Below are positions 45,565 to 54,099 of a DNA stretch of 64,000 bases, piece after piece. The DNA lies in contig NZ_OESG01000014.1 of the NCBI RefSeq assembly GCF_900240945.1, forward strand, positions 62,001-126,000, given 5' to 3'. The notes beneath the pieces were generated by a model. The model did no database searches. It was not told the DNA's origin and saw nothing but the letters and a program-made list of their open reading frames with translations. This stretch comes from Mycobacterium sp. 3519A (GTDB lineage: Bacteria > Actinomycetota > Actinomycetes > Mycobacteriales > Mycobacteriaceae). The position numbers were made by a program, and so were the translations under genes. The stretch's first letter is position 1. Every line of letters begins with the position of its first letter.

Positions 45565-47457
45565 TCATCCGACGGCCACCACCGCGGGTGCTGCTTGGGG
45601 TGATGCCGGGCTCCCGGCCGCGGCACCGGGCGACAACTTCGAAATGTGCTCGGAAACAGCACGCAAGATCTTGAGCTGCCGCTCGAGTTCCTTTACCCGC
45701 GTGTTGCTCTCGACTTCTTTCAACCGGGCCGAAGCGATCGTCGCCTGCAGCGATTCGTTCAGCGATCGGTTGGCTTGGTTCGCGATCTCGCGGTAGTGGT
45801 CGCGCAACTGACGTTGGACCACCTTGAGCCGGTCGCGCGATTCCTTGGTCACCACGAAGGAGACGTCGTCGATGAACTTACGCATGTTCATCTTCGCTTC
45901 GCCGCGGGCCCGGTTGAGCCGGTTCTCCTGATCCTCCCTGTAGGCTTTGCGGCCTAGTAGCACACCCGCTCCCACCGCAAGCGGGTTCATCAACGGCAGG
46001 CCGGCAAGCGATGTCAGCATGCCGAACATCATCATTCCGCCGTAGGAGCCCCTGACACCGGTTAGTACCTTGTGCCCCTTGCCAATCGGCTTGGCCTCGA
46101 GCTTGCCGACAGCTTTCACACCGCCGAAACTGGCGCCGATGTGACCGGCGTTGATCACCGGGGCGTCCACCGACTCGATGCCGGCCTCGGCGAACGTCAC
46201 ACCGACCTCGTCAGCCAGTGCCTGTGCCCGCTGGTACGCCCAGACGAAGTTGTCGCCGACCGCGGTCGCTACCGCGTCCTCCAACTCCGTGGCGAGCTGC
46301 ACCCAGCACACCGTCGGGTCGCAGCCGTCGATGACATGCTCCGTATGTTGGCTTATCGCTCGGAACCGGCTTCTCAGGTCGTGATCCACATCGCCGGTGA
46401 GATCAGCGATTCCGTCGTTGAGCACCTGTTGCCACAGCGCGGTCTGCGCCAGCGCGTCCTGCGCTTCCCGCTTGCGCCGCTCGAGATCCTCCGTCAACTG
46501 CTGACGCGCCTTGGGGTCATTGATCGCTTCGAGCTCGGTACTCAACGACAATGTCAAATGCTCAGCAGCCGAGGCGATTTCGTTAAGTACCTGGTCCCGG
46601 ATGCGATCGTTCTGGCGCGACAGCACCGAATCGGCGAGAAATCGGACGATGGCAGGGAAGTTCGACTCCTCGTTGATTTCGTTGTCGTTGGTCGCGCATG
46701 CGTGTGACCGCAGGATCGACGAAACCGGAATCAAGGGGGCGGCGATGCGGGCCCGCTGCAGATGCGTGGTGTTGGCGTAGACGACGTCACGCCAATGCGG
46801 GTAGATGTCCGTCTTCGTCGCGATGATCGCTGCGACAGGACACATTTCGAACGCCTGGCGCATGAACGTCATCTCTGGTTCGGTGAACTCCTGGCTCAGG
46901 TCGCTGACCATCAGCACGGCGTCGGCGTCGGGCAGCAGGCCGAGGGTCGCCGCCAGGTGCGGCTGCCCGTATCCGCCAACGCCCGGCGTGTCCACCAGAG
47001 CCAACCCGCTCTTCAACATCGGGCTCGGCGCGCCCACCTCGACCCGGATCACCTCTCGGCCGCCCGCTTGCGGCGCGCGGCGAAGGTCGCTGCCCAGTTC
47101 GTTGGTCGGGATGGCGATGACTTCGGGTTCGGAGTGTTCCGATTCGTCCGGTTGCGCTACGACCAAACGCGCCCAAGGCTTTTCGGAGTAGCTGACCACC
47201 GTGGCGACTGCGGTTGACTCGTCATCACCCACCTTGCAGACGTTGAGGTTCAACAAGGAGTTGACCAGCTGGCTTTTACCCTGCTTGAGCTGCCCCGCGA
47301 CGATCACGCGAATGCGGGGATCGGCTATCCGTGTCCGCGCCCTGGCCAGCCGCTCCGCGAGATCGCCGCGCTCGTTGAGGTCGGCGATCTTCGTGGTGTG
47401 GTCGATGAGCTCGACGATCAGCTTGACGTTGCGGGGATCGCCGGCCGGCGTGGTCAT
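45565..47457 (-). CDS. iniA: Dynamin-like GTPase of the IniA family
   Basis: This 630-residue protein has a dynamin-type GTPase: G1 GQLKQGKS (55-62), G2 Thr near 82, G3 DTPG (156-159) and G4 TKTD (214-217). A long helical middle region follows, then a hydrophobic paddle (about 471-501, MMMFGMLTSLAGLPLMNPLA) and a C-terminal coiled coil. IniA in M. tuberculosis remodels the inner membrane and is induced by cell-wall drugs such as isoniazid and ethambutol. Here it follows an IniB-like gene 27 bp away, as iniB-iniA do, but a short acidic protein replaces iniC. Length and sequence fit IniA well. Confidence 0.92.
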   Translation of the reverse strand: MTTPAGDPRNVKLIVELIDHTTKIADLNERGDLAERLARARTRIADPRIRVIVAGQLKQGKSQLVNSLLNLNVCKVGDDESTAVATVVSYSEKPWARLVVAQPDESEHSEPEVIAIPTNELGSDLRRAPQAGGREVIRVEVGAPSPMLKSGLALVDTPGVGGYGQPHLAATLGLLPDADAVLMVSDLSQEFTEPEMTFMRQAFEMCPVAAIIATKTDIYPHWRDVVYANTTHLQRARIAAPLIPVSSILRSHACATNDNEINEESNFPAIVRFLADSVLSRQNDRIRDQVLNEIASAAEHLTLSLSTELEAINDPKARQQLTEDLERRKREAQDALAQTALWQQVLNDGIADLTGDVDHDLRSRFRAISQHTEHVIDGCDPTVCWVQLATELEDAVATAVGDNFVWAYQRAQALADEVGVTFAEAGIESVDAPVINAGHIGASFGGVKAVGKLEAKPIGKGHKVLTGVRGSYGGMMMFGMLTSLAGLPLMNPLAVGAGVLLGRKAYREDQENRLNRARGEAKMNMRKFIDDVSFVVTKESRDRLKVVQRQLRDHYREIANQANRSLNESLQATIASARLKEVESNTRVKELERQLKILRAVSEHISKLSPGAAAGSPASPQAAPAVVAVG

Positions 47458-47484
47458 CGCCGTGTGGTGGGGAACGTTGGCCGA

Positions 47485-48471
47485 TCAGATGAGGCTGACA
47501 TCAGCCGAGACGTCGGTCGACACGTTCGGGTTGTGCTGGCTGTTGTCGTCGTGGCTGTCGACGTTGTGGCCGCTGGAGTAGTCGTTCGACGAGTTGTCGA
47601 CGGAGTTGTCGTCGGCGTGGCTGGTGTCCAGATCGCCACCGATGGAACCGATGTCGCCGCCGATGTCCGTGTTGTTCTCGTCGCCGTACACCGTGTGGCT
47701 GTTGTCGAGGCCGAGGCTGCCGCCGCCGGTGTCCACACCGTTGAGCACCGGCCCGTCATTGCCGCTGATCATGTCACCGCCGGCCTTCATCGACGTGGCG
47801 TCGGTGTCGTTGCCGTCGCCGAACGTGATCGGTGAACCGTCGCCTGCGTCGATGTCGCCGTTGAGGACGGTGTTGCCGTCGCCGAGCACCGCACCGTCGC
47901 CACTGACGATGCTGCCCGAGTTGTCACCGCTCATCGCCACCGCGCCGTCACCTGACGCGACGTTCTTGTCGCCGAGCGTGACGTCGCCGACGTCCACGCC
48001 GAGGTTGAAACCACCGCCGCCCTGTTGCACGCCGTCCATGTGCGGGCTCATGTAGTCGCCCATGCTGTTGTGGCTGTCGATGTTGGTTTCGTGGTTCGAC
48101 AAGTCGTTGGCCTGAGGCGCGTACGTGGTGTGTGTGACGTCGCCCTGACTGGATCCGCTCAGCCCGGACGGTCCGGAGGTATGCGTGATCGGCGCGGCGA
48201 CGTTGCCCTGCTGCGTGTGCTCGACGTGTTGCGGGGCGGGCGCGGGCATGCCGTGATGGCTGGCGACCGCTTGTTGGAGGCCGCTCATGCCCTGACCGGC
48301 GGGCAGCGCAGCACCTCCCGGCGCGGCCATCGCGGCGACGGCCTGGATCTGCTCGGGGCTGACGTTGCCGAGGCCGATCGAGGCCAACGCTGCCTGGGGA
48401 TTGTCAACAAACGACTCCGCTTTGCCCGGGTCCTTGAACAGATCCATGATGTAGTCGACGAGATTGGCCAT
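47485..48471 (-). CDS. IniB-N-terminal-domain protein with acidic Gly/Asp/Asn-rich repeats
   Basis: This 328-residue protein has an N-terminal IniB-like domain (residues 1-75, MANLVDYIMDLFKDPGKAES, then PQAALASIGLGNVSPEQIQA). After it come repeats like SGDGAVxxGDGNTV, likely a beta-solenoid, then an Asn/Ser/Asp/His-rich end. The Gly/Ala-rich C-terminus of M. tuberculosis IniB is absent. There is no signal peptide or catalytic motif. ATG 48471 has GGAAGG upstream. It heads the IniB-like, IniA-like, acidic-protein operon and is divergent from the Hsp70-like gene, suggesting a shared stress response. Confidence 0.87.
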   Translation of the reverse strand: MANLVDYIMDLFKDPGKAESFVDNPQAALASIGLGNVSPEQIQAVAAMAAPGGAALPAGQGMSGLQQAVASHHGMPAPAPQHVEHTQQGNVAAPITHTSGPSGLSGSSQGDVTHTTYAPQANDLSNHETNIDSHNSMGDYMSPHMDGVQQGGGGFNLGVDVGDVTLGDKNVASGDGAVAMSGDNSGSIVSGDGAVLGDGNTVLNGDIDAGDGSPITFGDGNDTDATSMKAGGDMISGNDGPVLNGVDTGGGSLGLDNSHTVYGDENNTDIGGDIGSIGGDLDTSHADDNSVDNSSNDYSSGHNVDSHDDNSQHNPNVSTDVSADVSLI

Positions 48472-48563
48472 GATGGTGCCTTCCAACGGATAGCGAAATT
48501 GCGCGCCGGCGCTACCCGGCCCCCTACTGCGCACGTTATGACCGCAGACGGCACCGAAGAAAT

Positions 48564-48577
48564 AAGGTATTTACCTT
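48564..48577. promoter_or_regulatory. Palindrome in the divergent IniB-like/Hsp70-like promoter
   Basis: AAGGTA-TT-TACCTT is a perfect 6-2-6 inverted repeat in the 187-bp divergent region, in an AT-rich patch. A TTGACC -35-like hexamer near 48600 points toward the Hsp70-like gene. It is a candidate regulator or Lsr2-type site. Confidence 0.45.
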
Positions 48578-48658
48578 CAATTCCGGCTTCGCCGTCCCCT
48601 TTGACCTGCGCTGGGTGCACACTTGTCGCCGCCAGCGGGCGCGGCGAGGGGGGTTTCG

Positions 48659-50494
48659 ATGACTAATTCGTTGGGGTTGTCGGCCGGCATGACGAACCTG
48701 GCAGCGGTGCCATCGGCCGGGCCACCGGCGCTGCATCGCTCGATTCTCACCCTTTTCCCCGGCCGGCCACCCGAAGTCGGGGCGCCCGGCCAGCGGGCTT
48801 CCGCCGAACATGGCATCGTGCTGGCGGGCTTCGTGGAGCGTGTGGGCGACCCGATTCCGTTGGTGGCCGCCGACGGTTCGACGCATCGCCCCGGCCGCCT
48901 GCTCGTCGAGGCACTCAACAGCATGGCCCACCTCACCGGCAACGGCCGCCCCCCTGAGGACGTTGCGGTTTCCGTTCCCGCGCATTGGGATTCGCGGGTC
49001 ATGTCGGCGTTCCACACCGATGTGGCCGCGAACGGCCGGCTCTGCAAGGCGGGCGCCTCGGCCCAGCTGATCTCCGACGCGACGGCCGCGCTGTCGGCCC
49101 TCTACGACAATCCGGGCTTGCCGTCGCGAGGCGTCGTCGCGCTGCTCGATCTGGGCGGGACCGGAACGAGCATCACGCTTTCCGACGCCGCCTCGGGCTG
49201 GGCACCGATCGTTGCCACCGTCCGTGACACCGATTTCGCCGGGCAGCAGATCGACCAGGCCGTGCTCGCGCGCGTGCTCGCAGGCGTCGCAGCGGCGGCG
49301 AACATCGATCCTGACAGCACCGGCGCGGTGCTGTCGTTGAGCCGATTACGCGATCAGTGCCGCGCTGCGAAGGAGGCGTTGTCGGCACAGACCGTCGCCA
49401 CGCTGACCGCCGAACTGCCGGGCTTCCGATCCAACGTCAGGCTGACCCGCACCGAACTCGAGGATGTGCTTGACGAGCCGCTCCGCGGACTGCTCACGAC
49501 GCTGGAAAATACGTTGGACCGCAACAGGATTCCGGTGGCCGAGATGGTTGCCATCGCAACCGTCGGGGGTGGCGCCAATATCCCACTGGTCACCCAGCGC
49601 CTATCGCAGCACTTCCGGATTCCGGTGGTGACATGTCCGCGTCCGGAACTCGCCGCGGCAGCGGGTGCGGCGCTGATCGCCGCTCGCGGCCCTGCCGCGC
49701 CTGCGACCACGTTGACACCGGCCGCGGCAGTGGCGACCGCGGCCGCGGCCACCGACGACAACAACCCTGCGAGCCAAACCTTCCGGGCGCTGGCCTGGTC
49801 GGAGGACGCCACGGGAGACGACGTCGCGCCGTATGCGGGTCAACCCGACGACCCACGACCTCAACTGGAGTACCTCCGCGACGAGGACAGCGTCGCCGAG
49901 GAAACCCCGCTGGCTTGGTACCGACGACCGACGTTGCTGTTCGGGGCGGCCGCCGCGGCGGTGTTGCTTGCCGGTGGCGGCCTGACGTACACGTTGACGA
50001 GCAGCAGCGGCCACACCGGCCCGGCGCCGGCGCCCGCGACATCTGTAGTGCCCGTTGCAGTCCCGCCCGAGGCGCCGCCCGCCGCACCCGCCCCCGGCGT
50101 GGTGCAGGCGCCCGCCCCGGTGATCGTTCGCCAGGCACCGGCACCGCCGCGGCGGGTGCAGCAGCGACCCGCGGCTCCCCAGGCGCCGAAGCCGGCAGTG
50201 CAGGCACCACCACCGGAGGCGACGACCACGACCACGCCCACCCCCACGTCGACTACGACCACCACGAGCACGACGCCGACGACCACCGAACCCACGTCCT
50301 CGCAGCCGCCCACTTCGTCGGCGCCGGTGAGCACCGAGCAGACGCCGGTGAGTACGCCGGCCGAGGTGGCGACGCCGGAGCCGACCGAGCAGGTACCCAC
50401 GGCCGTCCAAGCCCCGACCGACACTCAGGCGCCTGTCGACACCCCGCAGATCACGATCCCGCAGTTCACCCTGCCGCAGCTGCCCGGCATCTAG
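48659..50494 (+). CDS. Hsp70/actin-fold membrane protein with Pro/Thr-rich exported tail
   Basis: The 611-residue protein has an Hsp70-type ATPase domain (about 1-350) with phosphate 1 segment LGLSAGMTNLAA, phosphate 2 LLDLGGTGTSITLSD, and adenosine motif ATVGGGANIPLV. A membrane helix follows near residues 424-446 (LLFGAAAAAVLLAGGGLTYT), then a 160-residue Pro/Thr/Ala-rich tail ending ITIPQFTLPQLPGI. The substrate-binding beta-domain of DnaK is missing. A cytoplasmic ATPase may thus sense or move a cell-wall-facing tail. It is divergent from the ini-like operon. ATG 48659 is chosen over 48623 because GGGGGG precedes it. It converges on the next gene with a 4-bp overlap. Confidence 0.88.
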   Translation: MTNSLGLSAGMTNLAAVPSAGPPALHRSILTLFPGRPPEVGAPGQRASAEHGIVLAGFVERVGDPIPLVAADGSTHRPGRLLVEALNSMAHLTGNGRPPEDVAVSVPAHWDSRVMSAFHTDVAANGRLCKAGASAQLISDATAALSALYDNPGLPSRGVVALLDLGGTGTSITLSDAASGWAPIVATVRDTDFAGQQIDQAVLARVLAGVAAAANIDPDSTGAVLSLSRLRDQCRAAKEALSAQTVATLTAELPGFRSNVRLTRTELEDVLDEPLRGLLTTLENTLDRNRIPVAEMVAIATVGGGANIPLVTQRLSQHFRIPVVTCPRPELAAAAGAALIAARGPAAPATTLTPAAAVATAAAATDDNNPASQTFRALAWSEDATGDDVAPYAGQPDDPRPQLEYLRDEDSVAEETPLAWYRRPTLLFGAAAAAVLLAGGGLTYTLTSSSGHTGPAPAPATSVVPVAVPPEAPPAAPAPGVVQAPAPVIVRQAPAPPRRVQQRPAAPQAPKPAVQAPPPEATTTTTPTPTSTTTTTSTTPTTTEPTSSQPPTSSAPVSTEQTPVSTPAEVATPEPTEQVPTAVQAPTDTQAPVDTPQITIPQFTLPQLPGI

Positions 50495-50961
50495 CCGCTC
50501 GCCAGATCCGCCAGGTGCTTCAACGAGTTGTCCAGATGCGACATCTCGAACGGCGGGAAACCGATGTGCTCGCGGGTGGCGGCCGGCACCCCCGACCAGT
50601 CGTAGGTCAACGTGACCTCCGTCCGGTCGGGCCCGACCGGCTCGAGGTCGTAGCGCCAGATCCACCCGCCGAACTCCAGATTGGCGTCGTCGTCCCCTTG
50701 CCCGGGCAGCCAGGCGATGGCGCGCGGCGGCTCGAACACCTCGACCCGATTCGCCATCTCGTAGTGCATCCCGCCGTAGTTCTGGTGGTACATCGCCATC
50801 CGGAAGACCTGCCCGACATCGGTCAACGGCTTCCCGTCCAGCGATTCACGCACCCATCCGGTGCCGTCGATCGCCTGGTGCGTGGTCGGATCGGCCAGCA
50901 CGTCGAACACGGCATGTGCGGGCGCCTCGATCGTCACGGTTGCTTTCATGTTCTCAGTCAT
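50491..50961 (-). CDS. SRPBCC (START-like) family protein, copy 1
   Basis: This 156-residue protein has the helix-grip fold: VTIEAPAHAVFDVLADPTTH at the start, central AIAWLPGQGDDDANLEFGGW and the long C-terminal helix MSHLDNSLKHLADLASG. The fold binds hydrophobic ligands, and none can be named. A similar protein, sharing the RxxAWLP and GxxWRxxLEPxG pattern, is encoded at 62447. It is divergent from the peptidase E-like gene with only about 60 bp between, and convergent with the Hsp70-like gene. Confidence 0.87.
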   Translation of the reverse strand: MTENMKATVTIEAPAHAVFDVLADPTTHQAIDGTGWVRESLDGKPLTDVGQVFRMAMYHQNYGGMHYEMANRVEVFEPPRAIAWLPGQGDDDANLEFGGWIWRYDLEPVGPDRTEVTLTYDWSGVPAATREHIGFPPFEMSHLDNSLKHLADLASG

Positions 50962-51020
50962 GTGGATACAGACCGTCGCCGACGTGATAAGTAATCGGCA
51001 GGCCCGCCGATGCGCCCACC

Positions 51021-51713
51021 ATCCTCGCGACGAGCGGAGGATTCCGGGAGGGCAGGCGCACCCGCTACGAGCTCAGCGAACTGACCGAATTCGCGGTCGA
51101 GTTGGCCGGTGTCTCGGGCAGGGCGCCGCGCGTGTGCTTCGTGGCCACCGCGATCGGCGACAACCCACTGGTGCTGCACCGGCTGATCGACGCCGCGCAG
51201 ACCCGCGGGCTCGGCGCGTCGCATCTGACTCTGTTCCCGATGCCGAACGTCGACGACATCACCGCACATCTCCTCGACCATGACGTGGTGTGGGTGTTCG
51301 GCGGCAGCGCGGCGGGCCTGCTGGCGATGTGGCGGCTACACGGCGTGGACGCCGCGATGCGCGTCGCGTGGCAGAAAGGTGTTGTGCTGACCGGTATTTC
51401 GGCGGGCTCGATCTGCTGGCACGTCGGCGGCACCACCGACTCCTTCGGCCCGCAGCTCCGGCCGATCACCAACGGCCTGGCACTGGTGCCGTTCTCCAAC
51501 GGCGTGCACTACGACTCCGAACCGCAGCGCCGCCCGTTGTTTCAACGGCTGATCGGCGACGGCACGCTGCCCGCCGGTTATGCCACCGACGACGGCGCCG
51601 GGGTGCTCTACCGCGGGACGGGATTCGTCGAGGCGGTCAGCGAACGCGACGGCGCCGCAGCCTATTTCGTCGACAAGGACGGCGAAGTACGGCTACCAAC
51701 CCGTCGGTTATAG
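51021..51713 (+). CDS. Peptidase E family (S51, class I amidotransferase fold) protein with no normal start codon
   Basis: Coding similarity begins at ATC 51021 (ILATSGGFREGRRTRYELSE), the first beta strand of the S51 fold. No ATG, GTG or TTG exists in frame before TTG 51102, and a TGA stops the frame at 50985. Possible explanations are ATC or ATT initiation, a small deletion, or a sequencing error. The catalytic nucleophile is in TGISAGSICW (Ser) and a His is in FSNGVHYDSEPQRR. Peptidase E hydrolyses Asp-X dipeptides. Length from 51021 is about 230 residues, near the family size. It ends with a 6-bp overlap on the HAD gene. Confidence 0.8.
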   Translation: MLATSGGFREGRRTRYELSELTEFAVELAGVSGRAPRVCFVATAIGDNPLVLHRLIDAAQTRGLGASHLTLFPMPNVDDITAHLLDHDVVWVFGGSAAGLLAMWRLHGVDAAMRVAWQKGVVLTGISAGSICWHVGGTTDSFGPQLRPITNGLALVPFSNGVHYDSEPQRRPLFQRLIGDGTLPAGYATDDGAGVLYRGTGFVEAVSERDGAAAYFVDKDGEVRLPTRRL

Positions 51714-52523
51714 CCCCAGAAGTTCGGGCAGGTTCGCCGCCGAATCGATCACGTGATTCGGCTGCATCGCGAATTCGTCTGCGGCCCAACGGTCCAACGT
51801 GTCCTGGCGGAACTTGCCGGTGCGCACCAGCACCCCCGTCATGCCGACGACCTGCGCGGCCAGCACATCGTTGTTGAGATCGTCGCCGACCATGTACATC
51901 TCGTCGGGGTCGACGCCAAGACGGCTCGCCGCCGCCAGAAACCCTTCCGGCGCCGGCTTACCGACGGCGGTGGCCTTGCGACCCGACGTCTCCTCCATCC
52001 CGATCAGGTACATGCCGGTGTCGATGCGCAACCCGTCGGTGGTGGTCCACGCGGTGCTGCGGTGCATCGCCACCACCGGCACGCCCTGCGCCATCCAGTC
52101 GTAGACCCAGGACAGCGTCAGGTGGCTGTACTCCGGACCCGCGCCGCCGAGCAGCACCACATCGGGGGTGTCCGGCGCGCGGGGTCCGCTGAACTCGCTG
52201 GAGTAGACGATGTCGATCCCGGGCATGTCCTCGGCGATCTGCCCGCTGTTGACCAGGAAGCAGCGGGCGTCCGGATAGCGGTTGCGGACGTACTCCGCGG
52301 TCAGCACGGCCGCGGTGATCACCTCGTCCGCGCGCACGGCCATCCCGGCCTCGGTGAGCAGTTCAGCGATCTGCACCCTGGTCCGCGTCGTGGTGTTGGT
52401 CAGATACGAGCACGCGATCTGGTGCTCGGCCAGCGTTCGCAAAGTGTCCGACGCGCCGTCGATCGGCTTCCACGACGTCACCAGCACGCCGTCGATGTCG
52501 AACAGCACGCCACCAATCGCCAT
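51708..52523 (-). CDS. HAD superfamily IIA (NagD-like) phosphatase
   Basis: This 271-residue protein has HAD motif I LFDIDGVLVT (near residues 7-16), motif II TNTTTRT, and motif III-IV near KPAPEGFL and MVGDDLNNDVLAA. The insertion between motifs II and III is the C2 cap typical of NagD or p-nitrophenyl phosphatase. Substrates of this group are small sugar phosphates or nucleotides. ATG 52523 opens the motif I strand, and longer upstream frame is not conserved in type. It converges on the peptidase E gene. Confidence 0.92.
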   Translation of the reverse strand: MAIGGVLFDIDGVLVTSWKPIDGASDTLRTLAEHQIACSYLTNTTTRTRVQIAELLTEAGMAVRADEVITAAVLTAEYVRNRYPDARCFLVNSGQIAEDMPGIDIVYSSEFSGPRAPDTPDVVLLGGAGPEYSHLTLSWVYDWMAQGVPVVAMHRSTAWTTTDGLRIDTGMYLIGMEETSGRKATAVGKPAPEGFLAAASRLGVDPDEMYMVGDDLNNDVLAAQVVGMTGVLVRTGKFRQDTLDRWAADEFAMQPNHVIDSAANLPELLGL

Positions 52524-52671
52524 GGGCCCGACAGTAAACGGCAAACGAATCAGCGCAAATCGTGGTCGGTCTCCCGCGGCGCCGAAATACGAGTACCCGG
52601 GTACGCTATCGGCCCGCCGCCAACCCCCTGAAACTGTTCTCACCAGGCTTTATCGCGAGCAAGGGGGAGAC

Positions 52672-54099
52672 ATGCCGGTGCTGGGTGAGCGGGCAATAGT
52701 TCTTGGCGCGAGCATGGGCGGACTGCTGGCGGCCAGGGTTCTCTCGGAGAGCTACCGCACCGTCACGGTGGTGGAACGCGACGTGCTGCCCACCGATCCG
52801 GTGTGCCGCCGCGGAGTTCCGCAGGGCCGGCTGATACACGCGCTGCTGGCGCGTGGCGCGCAGATCCTCGACGAGTTGCTGCCGGGAGTGCTCGACGACT
52901 TGGTGGCCAACGGGGCGAGCAAGTGGGACGGCGACTACGCCAACCTGTGCTTCTCGGTCAGCGGGCACGAGTTCCTGAGGGCGGGCCGGACGCCGGACCC
53001 GGAGTCGATGCCGTTCTACTTCCAGAGCAGGCCGCTGCTCGAATGGCAAGTGCTGCAGCGAATGCGGGACATCGGCAATGTGTCCATCCTCGAGCATCAC
53101 GATGTGGTGGCACTGACGTCGACGGCCGACCGCAGCCGCGTGACGGGGGTCGAGGTTGTCGACCGCGACAACCAACACACAACGACGCTGAGCGGCGACC
53201 TCGTCGTCGACGCCACCGGGCGCGGTTCGCGCACCCCGGTCTTCCTCGAGCAACTGGGGTATGACCGGCCCGACGAGGACGAGGTGATCGTCCACCTGGC
53301 GTACGCCTGCCAACCGGTGCGCATTGCACCCGGTGCCGTCAAGGAGAACTTCATCGCCGTCATGCCGGAGCCGGGCAGGACCAAGATGTTCGCGGCGATC
53401 CGCTATGAAAACGACACGGCGATGTTCGCGGTGGGTGCCATGGCGGGGCTGGAGCCACCGCACACATCGGACGAGATGCTGGCTTTCGCAGATGGTTTGG
53501 CGCCCACCGGCGTGCTGGCAGCGTTCGCGGGCGCAGAACCGGTTGGCGAGGTCACCAATTACCGTGTGCCGTCCAACCGATGGCGACGCTACGACAAGAT
53601 GCGGCGACTGCCTGCCGGCCTGATCGTGCTCGGCGACGCGGTCTGCAGCTTCAACCCGATCTACGGACAAGGCATGACGGTCGCGGCGATCGAAGCGCTT
53701 GTGCTGCGAGAGTGTCTGCAGCGCGGCGACAAAGACCTTCCGCGACGGTACTTCCGCGCCACCGCGAAGAAGATCCGGATCGCGTGGCAGACCGCTGTCG
53801 GTTCAGATCTCGCGCTTCCCGAAGTCGACGGACAGGCACCGCTGTCGATCCGACTCAGTAATCGCTATCTGGACCGGGTGATGACTGCGGCCGAACGCGA
53901 TCCCGTCGTGACGCTGAGGTTTCTGCGGGTGATGGGCATGATGGACTCGCCGATGCAATTGTTGTTGCCGCACTTCATGTTCCGAGTGTTCCGGGCAGGT
54001 AGAGGCCGTCAGCGTTCCGCCCAGCTGCTCTCGGCGACCCACGGCGACGCGGAGCCCGCAATCGCCCAGGCCAGCTCGGCGGGCACGTCGATCACCTGA
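52672..54099 (+). CDS. FAD-dependent monooxygenase (aromatic hydroxylase-like)
   Basis: This 475-residue flavoprotein has GxGxxG motif VLGASMGGLLAARVL near residues 9-23, the DATGRG segment near 183, and the second FAD motif GLIVLGDAVCSFNPIYGQGM near 320-339. It resembles geranylgeranyl-reductase or p-hydroxybenzoate-hydroxylase-type oxygenases, with no clear substrate. AAGGGGGAG precedes ATG 52672. The last 91 bp overlap the end of the PH-domain gene on the other strand, an unusually long convergent overlap. Confidence 0.88.
   Translation: MPVLGERAIVLGASMGGLLAARVLSESYRTVTVVERDVLPTDPVCRRGVPQGRLIHALLARGAQILDELLPGVLDDLVANGASKWDGDYANLCFSVSGHEFLRAGRTPDPESMPFYFQSRPLLEWQVLQRMRDIGNVSILEHHDVVALTSTADRSRVTGVEVVDRDNQHTTTLSGDLVVDATGRGSRTPVFLEQLGYDRPDEDEVIVHLAYACQPVRIAPGAVKENFIAVMPEPGRTKMFAAIRYENDTAMFAVGAMAGLEPPHTSDEMLAFADGLAPTGVLAAFAGAEPVGEVTNYRVPSNRWRRYDKMRRLPAGLIVLGDAVCSFNPIYGQGMTVAAIEALVLRECLQRGDKDLPRRYFRATAKKIRIAWQTAVGSDLALPEVDGQAPLSIRLSNRYLDRVMTAAERDPVVTLRFLRVMGMMDSPMQLLLPHFMFRVFRAGRGRQRSAQLLSATHGDAEPAIAQASSAGTSIT

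Noticed and set aside
50101..50340. Repeat region in the Pro/Thr-rich tail considered as a DNA repeat element
   Set aside because: Low-complexity coding sequence; the codon mixture is irregular with no fixed period.
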